Shown in pieces: positions 17,913 to 26,450 of a stretch of 46,252 nt of DNA. Position 1 is the first letter of the stretch. Every line of letters starts with the position of its first letter. The stretch is from Planococcus salinarum (lineage in GTDB: Bacteria; Bacillota; Bacilli; Bacillales_A; Planococcaceae), in contig NZ_VIFV01000027.1 of assembly GCF_007004625.1 (NCBI RefSeq), positions 1 to 46,252 of the forward strand, in the 5' to 3' direction. The notes under the pieces are model-generated. The model saw nothing but the letters and a program-made list of their open reading frames with translations. It made no database searches and was not told the DNA's origin. A program made the position numbers and the translations under genes.

Positions 17913-17925
17913 TGGAGGCAATATT

Positions 17926-19044
17926 ATGATCTATCTCGATAACAGTGCAACAACAAAACCGCATAAAGAAATCCTGGCAACATTTCTCAAGGCAAGCGAA
18001 GAGTATTTTGGCAATCCGGCGTCCCTTCATAAAATTGGCAATGAGGCTGAGAAACTGCTGGAATCTGCGCGCCGGCAAATCTCACAATTGCTGAAGATGG
18101 ACCAAATTGTCTTTACATCCGGAGGCACTGAATCGAATAACCTGGCGATTCTGGGCACAGCCGATGCTTACCGTTCCCGCGGCCGTCACGTCGTATCCGC
18201 TGTAACGGAACATGCATCCGTATTGAAACCATTGGAAGAACTGGAACGCAGAGGCTTTGAAGTCACCCGGCTGGCAGTGGATAAGTTCGGACAGATTGAT
18301 TTAAATGAGTTGAAGAACAGCGTGAGAAGCGATACGATTCTTGTGACATTAATGCATATCAACAACGAGACAGGGGCAGTCCATCCGATTGCGGAAATCA
18401 AAAAAATTCTGGGCGGTACGCGCGCCCTGCTTCACACAGACGCTGTCCAGAGCATCGGAAAAGTCCCGCTGGACACGGATTCCATGCCGGATTTACTGAC
18501 GATGTCCGCACATAAAATCCATGGTTTGAAGGGCAGCGGCGTCCTGGCGTTCAATAAGGTCCAGCCCGGAGCGATTCTGTTCGGCGGCGGCCAGGAATCG
18601 GGATATCGCAGCGGTACGGTTGCGGTTCCCCAAGCGGCTGCATTGGCGAAAGCGCTTCGCCTGGCGCAGCCGAATCCGCTGTTCGCAGAATGGAACAGGA
18701 ACCTGCGGGAATTTTTCGGTTCTTTTGACGACATCATGATTGTCAGCCCCGACAATGCCGCACCGCATATCCTTTCTGTTGCCCTCAGGGGAGCGAAAGG
18801 GGAAGTTCTGGTTTCGGGACTGCAGGATGAAGCAGTGTTTGTTTCCACATCAAGTGCCTGTTCATCAAAAAATACGGAGACGAGCCATGTCATAGAAGCG
18901 CTGAATCTGCCTCCTGTATTCAGAGAAGGTGTGATCCGGATCAGTTTCGGCGCATTTACCACGCAACAAAATATTACAGATTTCCAACGTGCTTTCAAAA
19001 AGGTCCACCGGATAATCAAAGGAGTTCGAAATAATGAAAACTAA
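17926..19044 (+). CDS. nifZ: Cysteine desulfurase (NifS/IscS family, ThiI partner)
   Basis: PLP enzyme taking sulfur from cysteine. MIYLDNSATTKPHKEIL begins the fold; FTSGGTESNNLAI binds the cofactor; SAHKIHGLKGSG carries the PLP lysine; STSSACSSKN carries the catalytic cysteine loop. It is 372 residues. The thiI gene follows with an 11-bp overlap, the standard Bacillus arrangement in which NifZ supplies persulfide to ThiI for 4-thiouridine in tRNA and, in part, thiamine. ATG at 17926 has a close TTTTGGAGGC site. Confidence 0.95.
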   Translation: MIYLDNSATTKPHKEILATFLKASEEYFGNPASLHKIGNEAEKLLESARRQISQLLKMDQIVFTSGGTESNNLAILGTADAYRSRGRHVVSAVTEHASVLKPLEELERRGFEVTRLAVDKFGQIDLNELKNSVRSDTILVTLMHINNETGAVHPIAEIKKILGGTRALLHTDAVQSIGKVPLDTDSMPDLLTMSAHKIHGLKGSGVLAFNKVQPGAILFGGGQESGYRSGTVAVPQAAALAKALRLAQPNPLFAEWNRNLREFFGSFDDIMIVSPDNAAPHILSVALRGAKGEVLVSGLQDEAVFVSTSSACSSKNTETSHVIEALNLPPVFREGVIRISFGAFTTQQNITDFQRAFKKVHRIIKGVRNNEN

Positions 19045-20236
19045 TCAAATTCTCGTCAGATACGGCGAGCTTTCGACAAAAGGTAAAAACAGAAGTTCAT
19101 TTATCGGCAGGCTTCGTGACAATATCCACCATACATTCAGTGATCTGGGCAAGCTGCAGATAAAAGCGGAACGCGACCGGATGTTCATCAATTCCGACAG
19201 CGAAGAGGATATGGAACAAGTTATCTCCCGGCTTCCGAAAGTGTTTGGCATCCAATCATTCAGCCCGGTTACGGAGACGGAATTGTCGCTGGAAGCGATG
19301 AAGTCGGCGGCTGAAACTTTAATAGGCAAAATGGATACGGAAGGCAAAAGTTTCAAGGTTACTGTCAGACGCGCCAATAAAGATTTCGAGCTTCAAAAAC
19401 CCGAAATTCTCCACGGCATCGGTTCCCATGTTCTGCGGGCGTTTCCCGGACTGTTGGTTCAGATGAAGAATCCGGAAATCGATTTGAAAGTGGAGATCCG
19501 GGACAAAGCTGCGTATATGACGGCTGAAGTCATACAGGGCGCAGGTGGTTTGCCGATCGGAGCAGGAGGCAAAGCGCTGCTGATGCTGTCGGGAGGTCTC
19601 GACAGCCCAGTCGCAGGTTTTCATATGCTGAAAAGAGGCGTCCGGCTGGAATTGATCCATTTCTTCAGTCCGCCCTTTACGAATGACCGGGCAAAAGAAA
19701 AAGTTTTTGATTTGGCGCAAAAGCTGAGTGAATTTGGTTCATCGGTCAATTTGCACATCATTCCCTTTACCAAACTGCAGCAGGAAGTCCATAAACAGGT
19801 TCCCGACAATATCACGATGACTTCAACACGGCGCATGATGATGCGGGTAGCGGATGGTGTATTGGAAGAAACTGGATGCAAAGCGATCATCACCGGTGAA
19901 AGCCTTGGGCAGGTGGCGAGCCAGACACTCGAGAGCCTGCATGCAATCAATGCAGTGACCACTACACCTGTCCTGCGTCCATTGATAGCAACAGATAAGT
20001 TGGAGATAATCGATACAGCCATGCAAATCGGCACGCATGACATTTCGGTGCGCCCCTATGAAGATTGCTGCACCATATTCACTCCGGCAAATCCGAAAAC
20101 AAAACCAAAGCTGGAAAAAGTGGAATATTATGAGGGATTCGTTTCTTTCGACGAGCTGATTCAGGAAGCGGTCGAAAAACGGGAAGTCATCAAATTTCCA
20201 AGAGCCAAAATAAACGAATTTGACGAATTATTGTAA
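19034..20236 (+). CDS. thiI: tRNA 4-thiouridine synthase ThiI
   Basis: Sulfurates uridine 8 of tRNA, with NifZ as sulfur donor. A ferredoxin-like/THUMP region (about residues 1-165, VRYGELSTKGKNRSSF) is followed by the PP-loop ATPase domain with LSGGLDSPVAG (about residue 185). It is 400 residues, the short form without the rhodanese domain found in enteric ThiI. Other conserved features: TSTRRMMMRVA, ITGESLGQVASQTL and YEDCCTIFTP. It is translationally coupled to nifZ by an 11-bp overlap and is followed at once by a terminator. Confidence 0.97.
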   Translation: MKTNQILVRYGELSTKGKNRSSFIGRLRDNIHHTFSDLGKLQIKAERDRMFINSDSEEDMEQVISRLPKVFGIQSFSPVTETELSLEAMKSAAETLIGKMDTEGKSFKVTVRRANKDFELQKPEILHGIGSHVLRAFPGLLVQMKNPEIDLKVEIRDKAAYMTAEVIQGAGGLPIGAGGKALLMLSGGLDSPVAGFHMLKRGVRLELIHFFSPPFTNDRAKEKVFDLAQKLSEFGSSVNLHIIPFTKLQQEVHKQVPDNITMTSTRRMMMRVADGVLEETGCKAIITGESLGQVASQTLESLHAINAVTTTPVLRPLIATDKLEIIDTAMQIGTHDISVRPYEDCCTIFTPANPKTKPKLEKVEYYEGFVSFDELIQEAVEKREVIKFPRAKINEFDELL

Positions 20237-20262
20237 AGGCTGCCAAAAGGCGGCCTTTATTT
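20235..20262 (+). terminator. Terminator of nifZ-thiI
   Basis: AAAGGCTGCC (20235-20244), AAAA loop, GGCGGCCTTT (20249-20258) with one G-T wobble, then T-rich tract. It begins inside the thiI stop codon. Confidence 0.85.
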
Positions 20263-20275
20263 TTCTTTAATTATT

Positions 20276-20303
20276 TTGAATAATAAAATTATTGCGGTAC
20301 AAT
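20276..20303 (+). promoter_or_regulatory. Predicted promoter of the acyl-CoA synthetase gene
   Basis: TTGAAT (20276-20281), 16-base spacer, TACAAT (20298-20303), 39 bases before the start codon. Confidence 0.6.
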
Positions 20304-20342
20304 AATGAACGAATACAGCTAATACATAGAGGAGGTTTCAAC

Positions 20343-21914
20343 ATGGATCGGGAAGCATTATTGGCTCCGAAAAATTACAATCTGGTGGATGAAATCGAGA
20401 AATTTGCAAACGGGGAAGGGAAAAAAGCCATCGTCTGGGAGGACGACGGAGGCGATTCGAAAACTGTCACATATGATGAATTGATGGGGCTGGCGAACAA
20501 AGCCGCCAATAGTTTTGAAAAGGCGGGTCTCCAAAAAGGGGATGTCGTGCTCGTCATGGTGCCGAGGCTGATTGAAGCCTATGTATCCTATATTGGAGCT
20601 TTAAAAGCAGGGCTTACCGTAATCCCCAGCTCAGAAATGCTTCGGGCGAAGGATATTTCCTACCGGTTGAATCACAGCGGTGCCAAAGCGGTGATCGCCT
20701 ACGAACCCTTTATGGATCAATTCAGTGAAGTGCCGGAAATGGACCGTGTGGTGAAATTCGTTATCGGAAATTCGGACAGTTCGTGGATTTCCCTGACAAA
20801 GGAAATGGAGTCGGCATCCGAATTATACGAAAAAGCGGCGACTCACAGCGATGATATGGCGTTCCTGTCCTATACATCGGGGACCACTGGCAATCCCAAA
20901 GGAGCGGTGCACAGCCACGGCTGGGCATATGCCCATTTGCGGACGTCTGCTGAGCACTGGCTGGGTGTGGAAGAAGATGACCTGGTGTGGGCAACGGCCA
21001 GTCCCGGGTGGCAAAAATGGATCTGGAGCCCGTTCCTCGCAACATTGGGAAGCGGAGCAACCGGCTATGTTTATAACGGGAAATTTGATCCGGAAAAGTA
21101 TTTGCAGATCCTGGAAGCGAAAGGGATCAATGTGCTTTGCTGTACGCCGACAGAATACCGCCTGATGGCGAAACAGAAAAACCTGTCGACTTTTGATCTG
21201 TCCGCACTTCACAGCGCTGTGTCCGCCGGGGAACCGCTCAATGCGGAAGTCATCAATGTATTCAAGGAACATTTCGGATTGGAAGTCAGAGATGGCTACG
21301 GCCAGACAGAAAACACGCTGCTCGTTGGAGTCATGAAAGGAATGGAAATCCGTATCGGTTCCATGGGCAAACCGACGCCGGGCAACAAAGTGGAGATTGT
21401 CAATGAGTTCGGGCAGCCGTGCCCACCGGGGGAAGTCGGTGATATCGCTGTCCACTCGGAGACTCCGGCATTGTTTAAGGGTTATCATAAAGACGATGAA
21501 CGCACGAAAATGCAATTCCGCGGCGATTATTACATTACCGGAGACAAGGCCTCGAAGGATGACGACGGTTATTTCTGGTTTGAGGGTCGCGGCGATGACA
21601 TCATCATTTCTTCCGGCTATACGATCGGGCCATTCGAAGTGGAGGATGCATTGGTGAAACATCCCGCGGTGCAGGAATGCGCCGTTGTCGGATCGCCGGA
21701 TGAGATCCGCGGAACCATTGTAAAGGCATTTGTCGTGTTGGTTCCAGGCACTGAACCGACAGAGGAACTGGTGAAGGACCTGCAGAACCATGTAAAGGAA
21801 TTGACGGCTCCCTATAAATACCCGCGGGCCATTGAATTCCTGGAGCAATTGCCGAAAACCGCATCCGGCAAAATCCGCCGCATCGAACTCCGGCAGAAGG
21901 AAATGAAAAAGTAA
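20343..21914 (+). CDS. Acyl-CoA synthetase, MbcS/YtcI type
   Basis: AMP-forming acyl-CoA ligase of the ANL family, 523 residues. Motifs: FLSYTSGTTGNPKGAVHSHG (P-loop), ATASPGWQKWIWSPF, DGYGQTENTLLVG, YYITGDKASKDDDGYFWFEGRGDD and the A10 lysine in PKTASGKIRR. It is closest to Bacillus YtcI and to MbcS enzymes, which activate branched short-chain acids to prime branched-chain fatty acids. That substrate is inferred from family only. ATG at 20343 has an excellent GAGGAGG; the frame is open from 20292 without a site. It is monocistronic. In Bacillus subtilis sspA lies beside this gene; it is absent here. Confidence 0.88.
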   Translation: MDREALLAPKNYNLVDEIEKFANGEGKKAIVWEDDGGDSKTVTYDELMGLANKAANSFEKAGLQKGDVVLVMVPRLIEAYVSYIGALKAGLTVIPSSEMLRAKDISYRLNHSGAKAVIAYEPFMDQFSEVPEMDRVVKFVIGNSDSSWISLTKEMESASELYEKAATHSDDMAFLSYTSGTTGNPKGAVHSHGWAYAHLRTSAEHWLGVEEDDLVWATASPGWQKWIWSPFLATLGSGATGYVYNGKFDPEKYLQILEAKGINVLCCTPTEYRLMAKQKNLSTFDLSALHSAVSAGEPLNAEVINVFKEHFGLEVRDGYGQTENTLLVGVMKGMEIRIGSMGKPTPGNKVEIVNEFGQPCPPGEVGDIAVHSETPALFKGYHKDDERTKMQFRGDYYITGDKASKDDDGYFWFEGRGDDIIISSGYTIGPFEVEDALVKHPAVQECAVVGSPDEIRGTIVKAFVVLVPGTEPTEELVKDLQNHVKELTAPYKYPRAIEFLEQLPKTASGKIRRIELRQKEMKK

Positions 21915-21954
21915 AAGAGCATCCGATTGACTGGTGATTTTTACAATCATTGTG

Positions 21955-22150
21955 CTTTGGGGAACGCTTTCCGCGGGGAGTGGCCTGAGCTTCCTTAGTC
22001 GCTGCGGAAACCCGATGCAGGAGCAGCCTTAAAATCGTGCTCCTGCAGTGCTGCGCACTTCGTCGCAAAGACAGTATCCGTGCAGGACACGTCTACTGTC
22101 TTCGAAGCTGATTTGCGGAATATCGATCAGCAGCATCATTCTTTCTCAAC
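21955..22150. repeat. Structured intergenic repeat between the acyl-CoA synthetase gene and rarD
   Basis: No gene is visible. The segment starts with GAACGCTTTCCGCGGGGAG, a common Bacillales intergenic repeat start, and contains two clean hairpins: TGCAGGAGCA (22016-22025) with TGCTCCTGCA (22038-22047), and AAGACAGTA (22068-22076) with TACTGTCTT (22094-22102). It ends with TTTGCGGAATATCG and TTTCTCAACAAGCT, a tail shared with the repeat region at 32207-32246, so the two are related. Confidence 0.7.
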
Positions 22151-22155
22151 AAGCT

Positions 22156-22182
22156 AAAGCAGCCTTTCTCCAGGCTGCTTTT
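22156..22182 (+). terminator. Terminator upstream of rarD
   Basis: AAAGCAGCCT (22156-22165) pairs with AGGCTGCTTT (22172-22181) around TTCTCC; T-run follows. It is 240 bases past the acyl-CoA synthetase stop, with the repeat in between. Confidence 0.8.
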
Positions 22183-22186
22183 AATA

Positions 22187-22215
22187 TTGCCTTCCCCTAG
22201 TCGGGAGCCTATAAT
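22187..22215 (+). promoter_or_regulatory. Predicted promoter of rarD
   Basis: TTGCCT (22187-22192), 17-base spacer, perfect TATAAT (22210-22215). A possible TTG start at 22215 lies in this -10, which argues for the ATG start at 22266. Confidence 0.7.
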
Positions 22216-22265
22216 TGAATAATGTTTCGTTTTGCAAAATAATAACAGAATGGTGCGTACTGAAT

Positions 22266-23201
22266 ATGGCGGATGAGAAAAAAGGAATAATTTTTACGAT
22301 ACTGACTTACGCGATGTGGGGAGTCCTTCCGATTTACTGGAAGCAGCTTGGGCACGTTCCAAGTGATGAAATACTGGCAGCGCGAATTTTTTGGGCTTTC
22401 TGGATAACCGTGGCCTTCATCTTTGCCATCGGGGGGCATAAAAATCTTTTAGCCGATCTGAAAAGCCTCTGGAAATCAAAGAAAGCATTTTTCACCCTGA
22501 TGCTTGCGTCCTATCTGATTACGCTGAACTGGTTCCTTTACATTTATGCGGTGACCAACGACCGGATTGTTGAAACGAGTTTGGCGTATTACATCAATCC
22601 ATTGGTATCGATGCTGCTCGGTGTGTTCTTTCTGAAAGAGAAACTGACACCCGCCATTAAATTTGCGTTTGTCCTTGCAGCCATCGGTGTCGCAATCCTC
22701 ACGGTGTCGTATGGGACATTTCCCTGGATGGCAGCCGGCATGGCACTCAGCTTTGCGTTTTACGGGCTGATCAAAAAAATGATCAAATTGAATGCATTGC
22801 GCGGGCTTGCACTTGAAACACTTTTTGTCCTGCCGATCGCAACTGCATTTTACATTTACCTGTTTGCCATCGATCGGGTGTCGTTTACGACGGTCAATGC
22901 GGAAACTGACTGGCTGCTGATCCTGAGCGGGGCTGTTACAGCGTTGCCGCTGGTATTGTTTGCAACCGGTGCACCGCTCATTCCGATGTATATGATCGGT
23001 TTCCTTCAATATATAGCGCCTACAATGATGCTTATTATAGGAGTGCTCATGTACGGAGAGGAATTCAACCGGATCAGCCTGATTTCATTTTCATTCATTT
23101 GGGTGGCGCTGATCCTGTTCACAGCCTCAAAAGTGTCGGAAGCCCGCAAGATTCGAAGGGAAAAAGTGAAAAATCCGATTGCCTACAGCGCAAAACAATG
23201 A
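22266..23201 (+). CDS. rarD: EamA/RarD-family drug-metabolite transporter
   Basis: Integral membrane protein, 311 residues, with about ten hydrophobic helices and the RarD signature GIIFTILTYAMWGVLPIYWK at the N-terminus. Other typical segments are LASYLITLNWFLYIYAV, GRIVETSLAYYINPL-like NDRIVETSLAYYINPLVSMLLG, and FLQYIAPTMMLIIGVLMYGE. The substrate is unknown; members were linked to chloramphenicol sensitivity by name only. ATG at 22266 is chosen because the earlier frame start falls within the promoter; its ribosome binding site is weak. No terminator separates it from sppA 54 bases later. Confidence 0.9.
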   Translation: MADEKKGIIFTILTYAMWGVLPIYWKQLGHVPSDEILAARIFWAFWITVAFIFAIGGHKNLLADLKSLWKSKKAFFTLMLASYLITLNWFLYIYAVTNDRIVETSLAYYINPLVSMLLGVFFLKEKLTPAIKFAFVLAAIGVAILTVSYGTFPWMAAGMALSFAFYGLIKKMIKLNALRGLALETLFVLPIATAFYIYLFAIDRVSFTTVNAETDWLLILSGAVTALPLVLFATGAPLIPMYMIGFLQYIAPTMMLIIGVLMYGEEFNRISLISFSFIWVALILFTASKVSEARKIRREKVKNPIAYSAKQ

Positions 23202-23255
23202 AACATTTTTATGGGTGGATCGTATAGTAAGAATAAAAAAAGGGGGCAATTTTTC

Positions 23256-24269
23256 ATGAACACAAAAAGATGGATCGCGTTGCTTATAGCAGGGGCGGTG
23301 CTTATGGTGTCATTGGTGATCAACTCGGTCTTTGCGATGTTCCAAAATGATTTTGTCAGTGATTTTTCGGATTTGATGACTTTGGAGACTGCACAGATTG
23401 ACGAGACGGTCATCGAGCAAGGGAGCGCTGTATCACGCATAGCAGTTTTGGAAGTTGAAGGCGCCATACAGGATACGGGAGAAGCATCTCCGCTGTTCGG
23501 CGCAACAGGCTATAATCATGAATTTTTCATGGAGCAGCTGGAGCAAATAAAAGAAGATGACACAGTCAAAGCGGTAATGCTGAAGGTCAACTCGCCTGGA
23601 GGCGGAGTGGTCGAGTCGGCAGAGATTTACGACGAAATTACTGAAATCCAGGAAGAAACAGGCAAGCCGTTCTATGTCTCTATGGGTGCCATTGCAGCTT
23701 CAGGCGGTTACTATATTGCTGCACCAGCGGATAAAATATTTGTTAACAAGGAAACTTTGACAGGGTCGATTGGTGTCATCATGCAAAGCGTCAATTATGG
23801 CGAACTTGCAGAACGATACGGGGTTGATTTTGTAACGATCAAATCAGGCCCTTATAAAGATATCATGAGCCCTACAAGGGACATGACGGAAGAAGAACGC
23901 GCGTTATTGGAAGAAATGCTGGACGATTCCTATCAGAGATTTGTGGATATCATTGTAGAAGGGCGTGACATGCCCGAAGACGAAGTGCTGGCTGTCGCTG
24001 ATGGCCGCATCATGAATGGCCGTCAGGCAGTTGAGGCGAATCTGGCAGATGATTTCGGCTATGAAGAAGATGTCATTGCCCAACTCCGTGCCGACTTCGA
24101 CTTGTCGAATGCCCAGGTTTTTAAATATGGAACATCCGAAAGTTGGGGTTCACTTTTTGCTGTGAAAGTTCAATCGTTATTCGGAAATGATATTGAAACG
24201 CAAATGCTGACGAAGCTGATGACTGAATACAGTTCGCCGCGCATGATGTATTTATACGGTGACAAATAA
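23256..24269 (+). CDS. sppA: Signal peptide peptidase SppA
   Basis: Membrane-bound serine protease that clears cleaved signal peptides. One N-terminal membrane helix (residues 6-28, WIALLIAGAVLMVSLVINSVF) is followed by the peptidase S49 domain. The Ser-Lys dyad is visible: the serine in GAIAASGGYYIA and the lysine in IKSGPYKDIMSP. It is the short single-domain form of Gram-positive bacteria, 337 residues. ATG at 23256 has AAGGGGGC upstream; the frame opens at 23211 without a site. It is followed after 12 bases by yteJ, the same pair as in Bacillus subtilis. Confidence 0.95.
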   Translation: MNTKRWIALLIAGAVLMVSLVINSVFAMFQNDFVSDFSDLMTLETAQIDETVIEQGSAVSRIAVLEVEGAIQDTGEASPLFGATGYNHEFFMEQLEQIKEDDTVKAVMLKVNSPGGGVVESAEIYDEITEIQEETGKPFYVSMGAIAASGGYYIAAPADKIFVNKETLTGSIGVIMQSVNYGELAERYGVDFVTIKSGPYKDIMSPTRDMTEEERALLEEMLDDSYQRFVDIIVEGRDMPEDEVLAVADGRIMNGRQAVEANLADDFGYEEDVIAQLRADFDLSNAQVFKYGTSESWGSLFAVKVQSLFGNDIETQMLTKLMTEYSSPRMMYLYGDK

Positions 24270-24281
24270 GGAGGGGCGAAC

Positions 24282-24860
24282 ATGGCAAACAATGATATTC
24301 CTGAAAAATCGAATGTCGCTGAACCCCGGGACAAACGCCCTGGCGGCTTGGAATACGAAGAAGTGATGTTTTATGAACGCAAACCAGCCGGATTCTGGAT
24401 CCGTTTTTGTGCCTACCTGATCGATTTGCTGGTGATCTCAGCTCTTGCTTCAATTTTGTTGAAGCCGATTTTTGCGCTTATAGGAAGCGAAACCGGCTCT
24501 GGACCCTGGTATGCACCTTTTGCGCTTCTGTCAGCAATCCTGTTTTATGCTTATTTTGTCTTGATGACAAAATTTTTTGGTCAGACAATCGGAAAGATGA
24601 TTTTTGCCATTCGGGTTGTGTCGCTCCAAAAAGATACGCTCGATTGGAGCACCCTCTTGTTCCGGGAATGGATTGGCCGGTTCATCTCAGCAACCATTCT
24701 CCCGCTTTATTTTATCGTGGGATTTACGCCATTAAAGCAGGGAGTGCATGATTTTTTCGCGGATACAACGGTCGTGCATGAACAATCTTACAGACAGCGC
24801 CGCATGATGCAGAAGATTCGCCGCAATGGGTCTGAGTTGCAAGAGAAGAGCGCCTTTTAG
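24282..24860 (+). CDS. yteJ: RDD-family membrane protein (YteJ)
   Basis: 192 residues. The RDD pattern is present: AGFWIRFCAYLIDLLVISAL (Arg and Asp in helix 1), a second helix FALLSAILFYAYFVLM, GQTIGKMIFAIRVV, and a third helix FISATILPLYFIVGF, followed by KQGVHDFFADTTVV. The N-terminal 30 residues are polar. In Bacillus subtilis YteJ is encoded beside sppA and is reported to control SppA activity; the strong AAGGAGGGG site and 12-base gap support co-expression. The C-terminal 30 residues are basic and cytoplasmic. Confidence 0.88.
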   Translation: MANNDIPEKSNVAEPRDKRPGGLEYEEVMFYERKPAGFWIRFCAYLIDLLVISALASILLKPIFALIGSETGSGPWYAPFALLSAILFYAYFVLMTKFFGQTIGKMIFAIRVVSLQKDTLDWSTLLFREWIGRFISATILPLYFIVGFTPLKQGVHDFFADTTVVHEQSYRQRRMMQKIRRNGSELQEKSAF

Positions 24861-24866
24861 TATGAT
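24837..24866 (+). promoter_or_regulatory. Candidate promoter of tpx
   Basis: TTGCAA (24837-24842), 18-base spacer, TATGAT (24861-24866), overlapping the end of yteJ, 30 bases before the tpx start. Confidence 0.5.
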
Positions 24867-24895
24867 GAAGACAATACGAAAGGGAGGCGTTCTTA

Positions 24896-25402
24896 TTGGT
24901 ACAAATTACATTTAAAGAAAATCCTGTTACGTTACCGAATAAAGAAGTCAAAGCTGGAGAAAAAATCCCGGATTTCACAGTTCTGGCAAATGACCTGAGC
25001 CCAGTAACTGCCCAGGATACTGCAGGAAAGATTCGGCTTTTCAGTGTCGTACCTTCACTTGATACAGGCGTGTGTTCCGATCAGACCAAACGCTTCAGTG
25101 ATGAAGCAGCGTCGCTTGGAGACAATGTCGAAGTTCTGGCTGTTTCGTGTGATTTGCCGTTTGCACAAAAACGCTGGACCGAAATCAACGGCGTCAATAA
25201 CCTGACAACTCTGTCCGATCACCGGGATTTATCTTTCGGAGAATCGTTCGGAGTATCAATGCAGGAACTTCGGCTGCTTGCCAGATCCATTTTTGTCGTC
25301 GATGAAAATGATGAAGTGGCATACGTTGAATATGTTTCTGAAGGAACGGATCACCCTGATTACGATAAAGCGATCCAAGCAGTAAAAGAACTGACGAAAT
25401 AA
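24896..25402 (+). CDS. tpx: Thiol peroxidase (Tpx, atypical 2-Cys peroxiredoxin) with altered resolving cysteine
   Basis: 168 residues; thioredoxin-fold peroxidase that reduces hydroperoxides. The peroxidatic cysteine is Cys60 in VPSLDTGVCSDQT, with the conserved LSDHRDLSFGE and LRLLARSIFVVDE segments. The resolving cysteine normally sits at about residue 95 (FAQKRWC in relatives). Here that position is Thr (FAQKRWTE), and the only other cysteine is Cys85 in AVSCDLPFA, ten residues earlier. Either Cys85 has taken over or the enzyme works in a 1-Cys mode. The start is TTG at 24896 after AAAGGGAGGCG; the N-terminus MVQITFK aligns with the family. Confidence 0.93.
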   Translation: MVQITFKENPVTLPNKEVKAGEKIPDFTVLANDLSPVTAQDTAGKIRLFSVVPSLDTGVCSDQTKRFSDEAASLGDNVEVLAVSCDLPFAQKRWTEINGVNNLTTLSDHRDLSFGESFGVSMQELRLLARSIFVVDENDEVAYVEYVSEGTDHPDYDKAIQAVKELTK

Positions 25403-25409
25403 AAACTTG

Positions 25410-25435
25410 AAACCCACTCTCCTGAGTGGGTTTCC
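25410..25435 (+). terminator. Weak terminator after tpx
   Basis: AAACCCACTC (25410-25419), TCCT loop, GAGTGGGTTT (25424-25433). The following tract TCCTTATT is only partly T-rich, so read-through into ytxK is likely. Confidence 0.65.
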
Positions 25436-25455
25436 TTATTGGGGACGGAGAACTA

Positions 25456-26379
25456 ATGAATTCATCAATGGAGAATATATTTAATTTTATCGACCAGCAT
25501 ACAACCGAAATACAACAGCAACAGGAAAATTCCTATCTTGAAAGCCTGCTGACTACTACAGAGAAATGGCTGGACGGTGTGATTCAACCGGATGGAGAAG
25601 CTGGAAAAGAAGATATCCGGAAAGCGATCCAGCTGGCTGTGCTGAAAGGCATGAAAGAGCATATTCAACCGCATCATCAGATGACCCCGGATGCACTCGG
25701 TTTGCTGATGGGATATCTGGTTGAATTATTTGTTAAAAAAGAGCAGGCGACAATTCTGGATCCTGCTGCCGGCACAGGAAACCTTTTGTTCACCATCATG
25801 AATTACCTGGACGGCAAATTACAGGGAGCCGGAGTGGAAATCGATGAACTCCTGATCAAATTGGCTTCAAACACCGGGAATCTGGTGCAGCAACCGGTAA
25901 CGCTTTATCTGCAGGATGCCCTGCAGCCATTGTTGATCGACCCGGTGGATGCAATTGTATCGGATCTGCCCGTCGGCTATTATCCGAATGATGAAAATGC
26001 TGCAACCTATGAATTGAAGGCGGAGGAAGGCATGTCCTATGCCCATCATTTATTCATCGAACAATCATTGAAACATACTGCAGAAGGCGGCTATCTCTTT
26101 TTTATCGTGCCGAAAGCGCTGTTCGAGTCGCCGATGGCGGACCAGCTTCATACTTATTTGAAGAAAACAGCCCATATCCAATCGGTCATGGAATTGCCCG
26201 ACACCCTTTTTAAAAACGCCTCTCATGCCAAAGCGATCCTGGTTCTTCAAAAGAAAAAAGAAGGCTTAAAAGCACCGCGGGAAGTTCTGTTGGCAAGAGT
26301 TCCGAATATGTCGAAGCCGGATTCAATGTCCAAATTTTTTGCACAAGTAAGTAATTGGTTCAAAGAAAATAAAGAATGA
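25456..26379 (+). CDS. ytxK: Class I SAM-dependent methyltransferase-like protein YtxK
   Basis: 307 residues. An N-terminal helical part (about 1-95) is followed by an N6-adenine-type methyltransferase fold: motif I DPAAGTGNLLFTI and motif IV-like SDLPVGYYP in place of the usual NPPY. The loss of NPPY suggests it may not methylate adenine; its substrate is unknown. The gene lies after tpx as in Bacillus and Staphylococcus. In both, ackA is next; here it is not. ATG at 25456 with GGGGACGGAG is chosen over the open frame at 25426. Confidence 0.85.
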   Translation: MNSSMENIFNFIDQHTTEIQQQQENSYLESLLTTTEKWLDGVIQPDGEAGKEDIRKAIQLAVLKGMKEHIQPHHQMTPDALGLLMGYLVELFVKKEQATILDPAAGTGNLLFTIMNYLDGKLQGAGVEIDELLIKLASNTGNLVQQPVTLYLQDALQPLLIDPVDAIVSDLPVGYYPNDENAATYELKAEEGMSYAHHLFIEQSLKHTAEGGYLFFIVPKALFESPMADQLHTYLKKTAHIQSVMELPDTLFKNASHAKAILVLQKKKEGLKAPREVLLARVPNMSKPDSMSKFFAQVSNWFKENKE

Positions 26380-26392
26380 AATGACAGAAATA

Positions 26393-26401
26393 TGCTATAC
26401 T
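26393..26401 (+). promoter_or_regulatory. Candidate extended -10 promoter of the 61-residue gene
   Basis: TGCTATACT is an extended -10 motif, 50 bases before the GTG start; no good -35 is seen. Confidence 0.5.
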
Positions 26402-26450
26402 GGATTCAGCAGTAATATTGCACCAGTCCAATCGAAAAGAGGGATGACAC

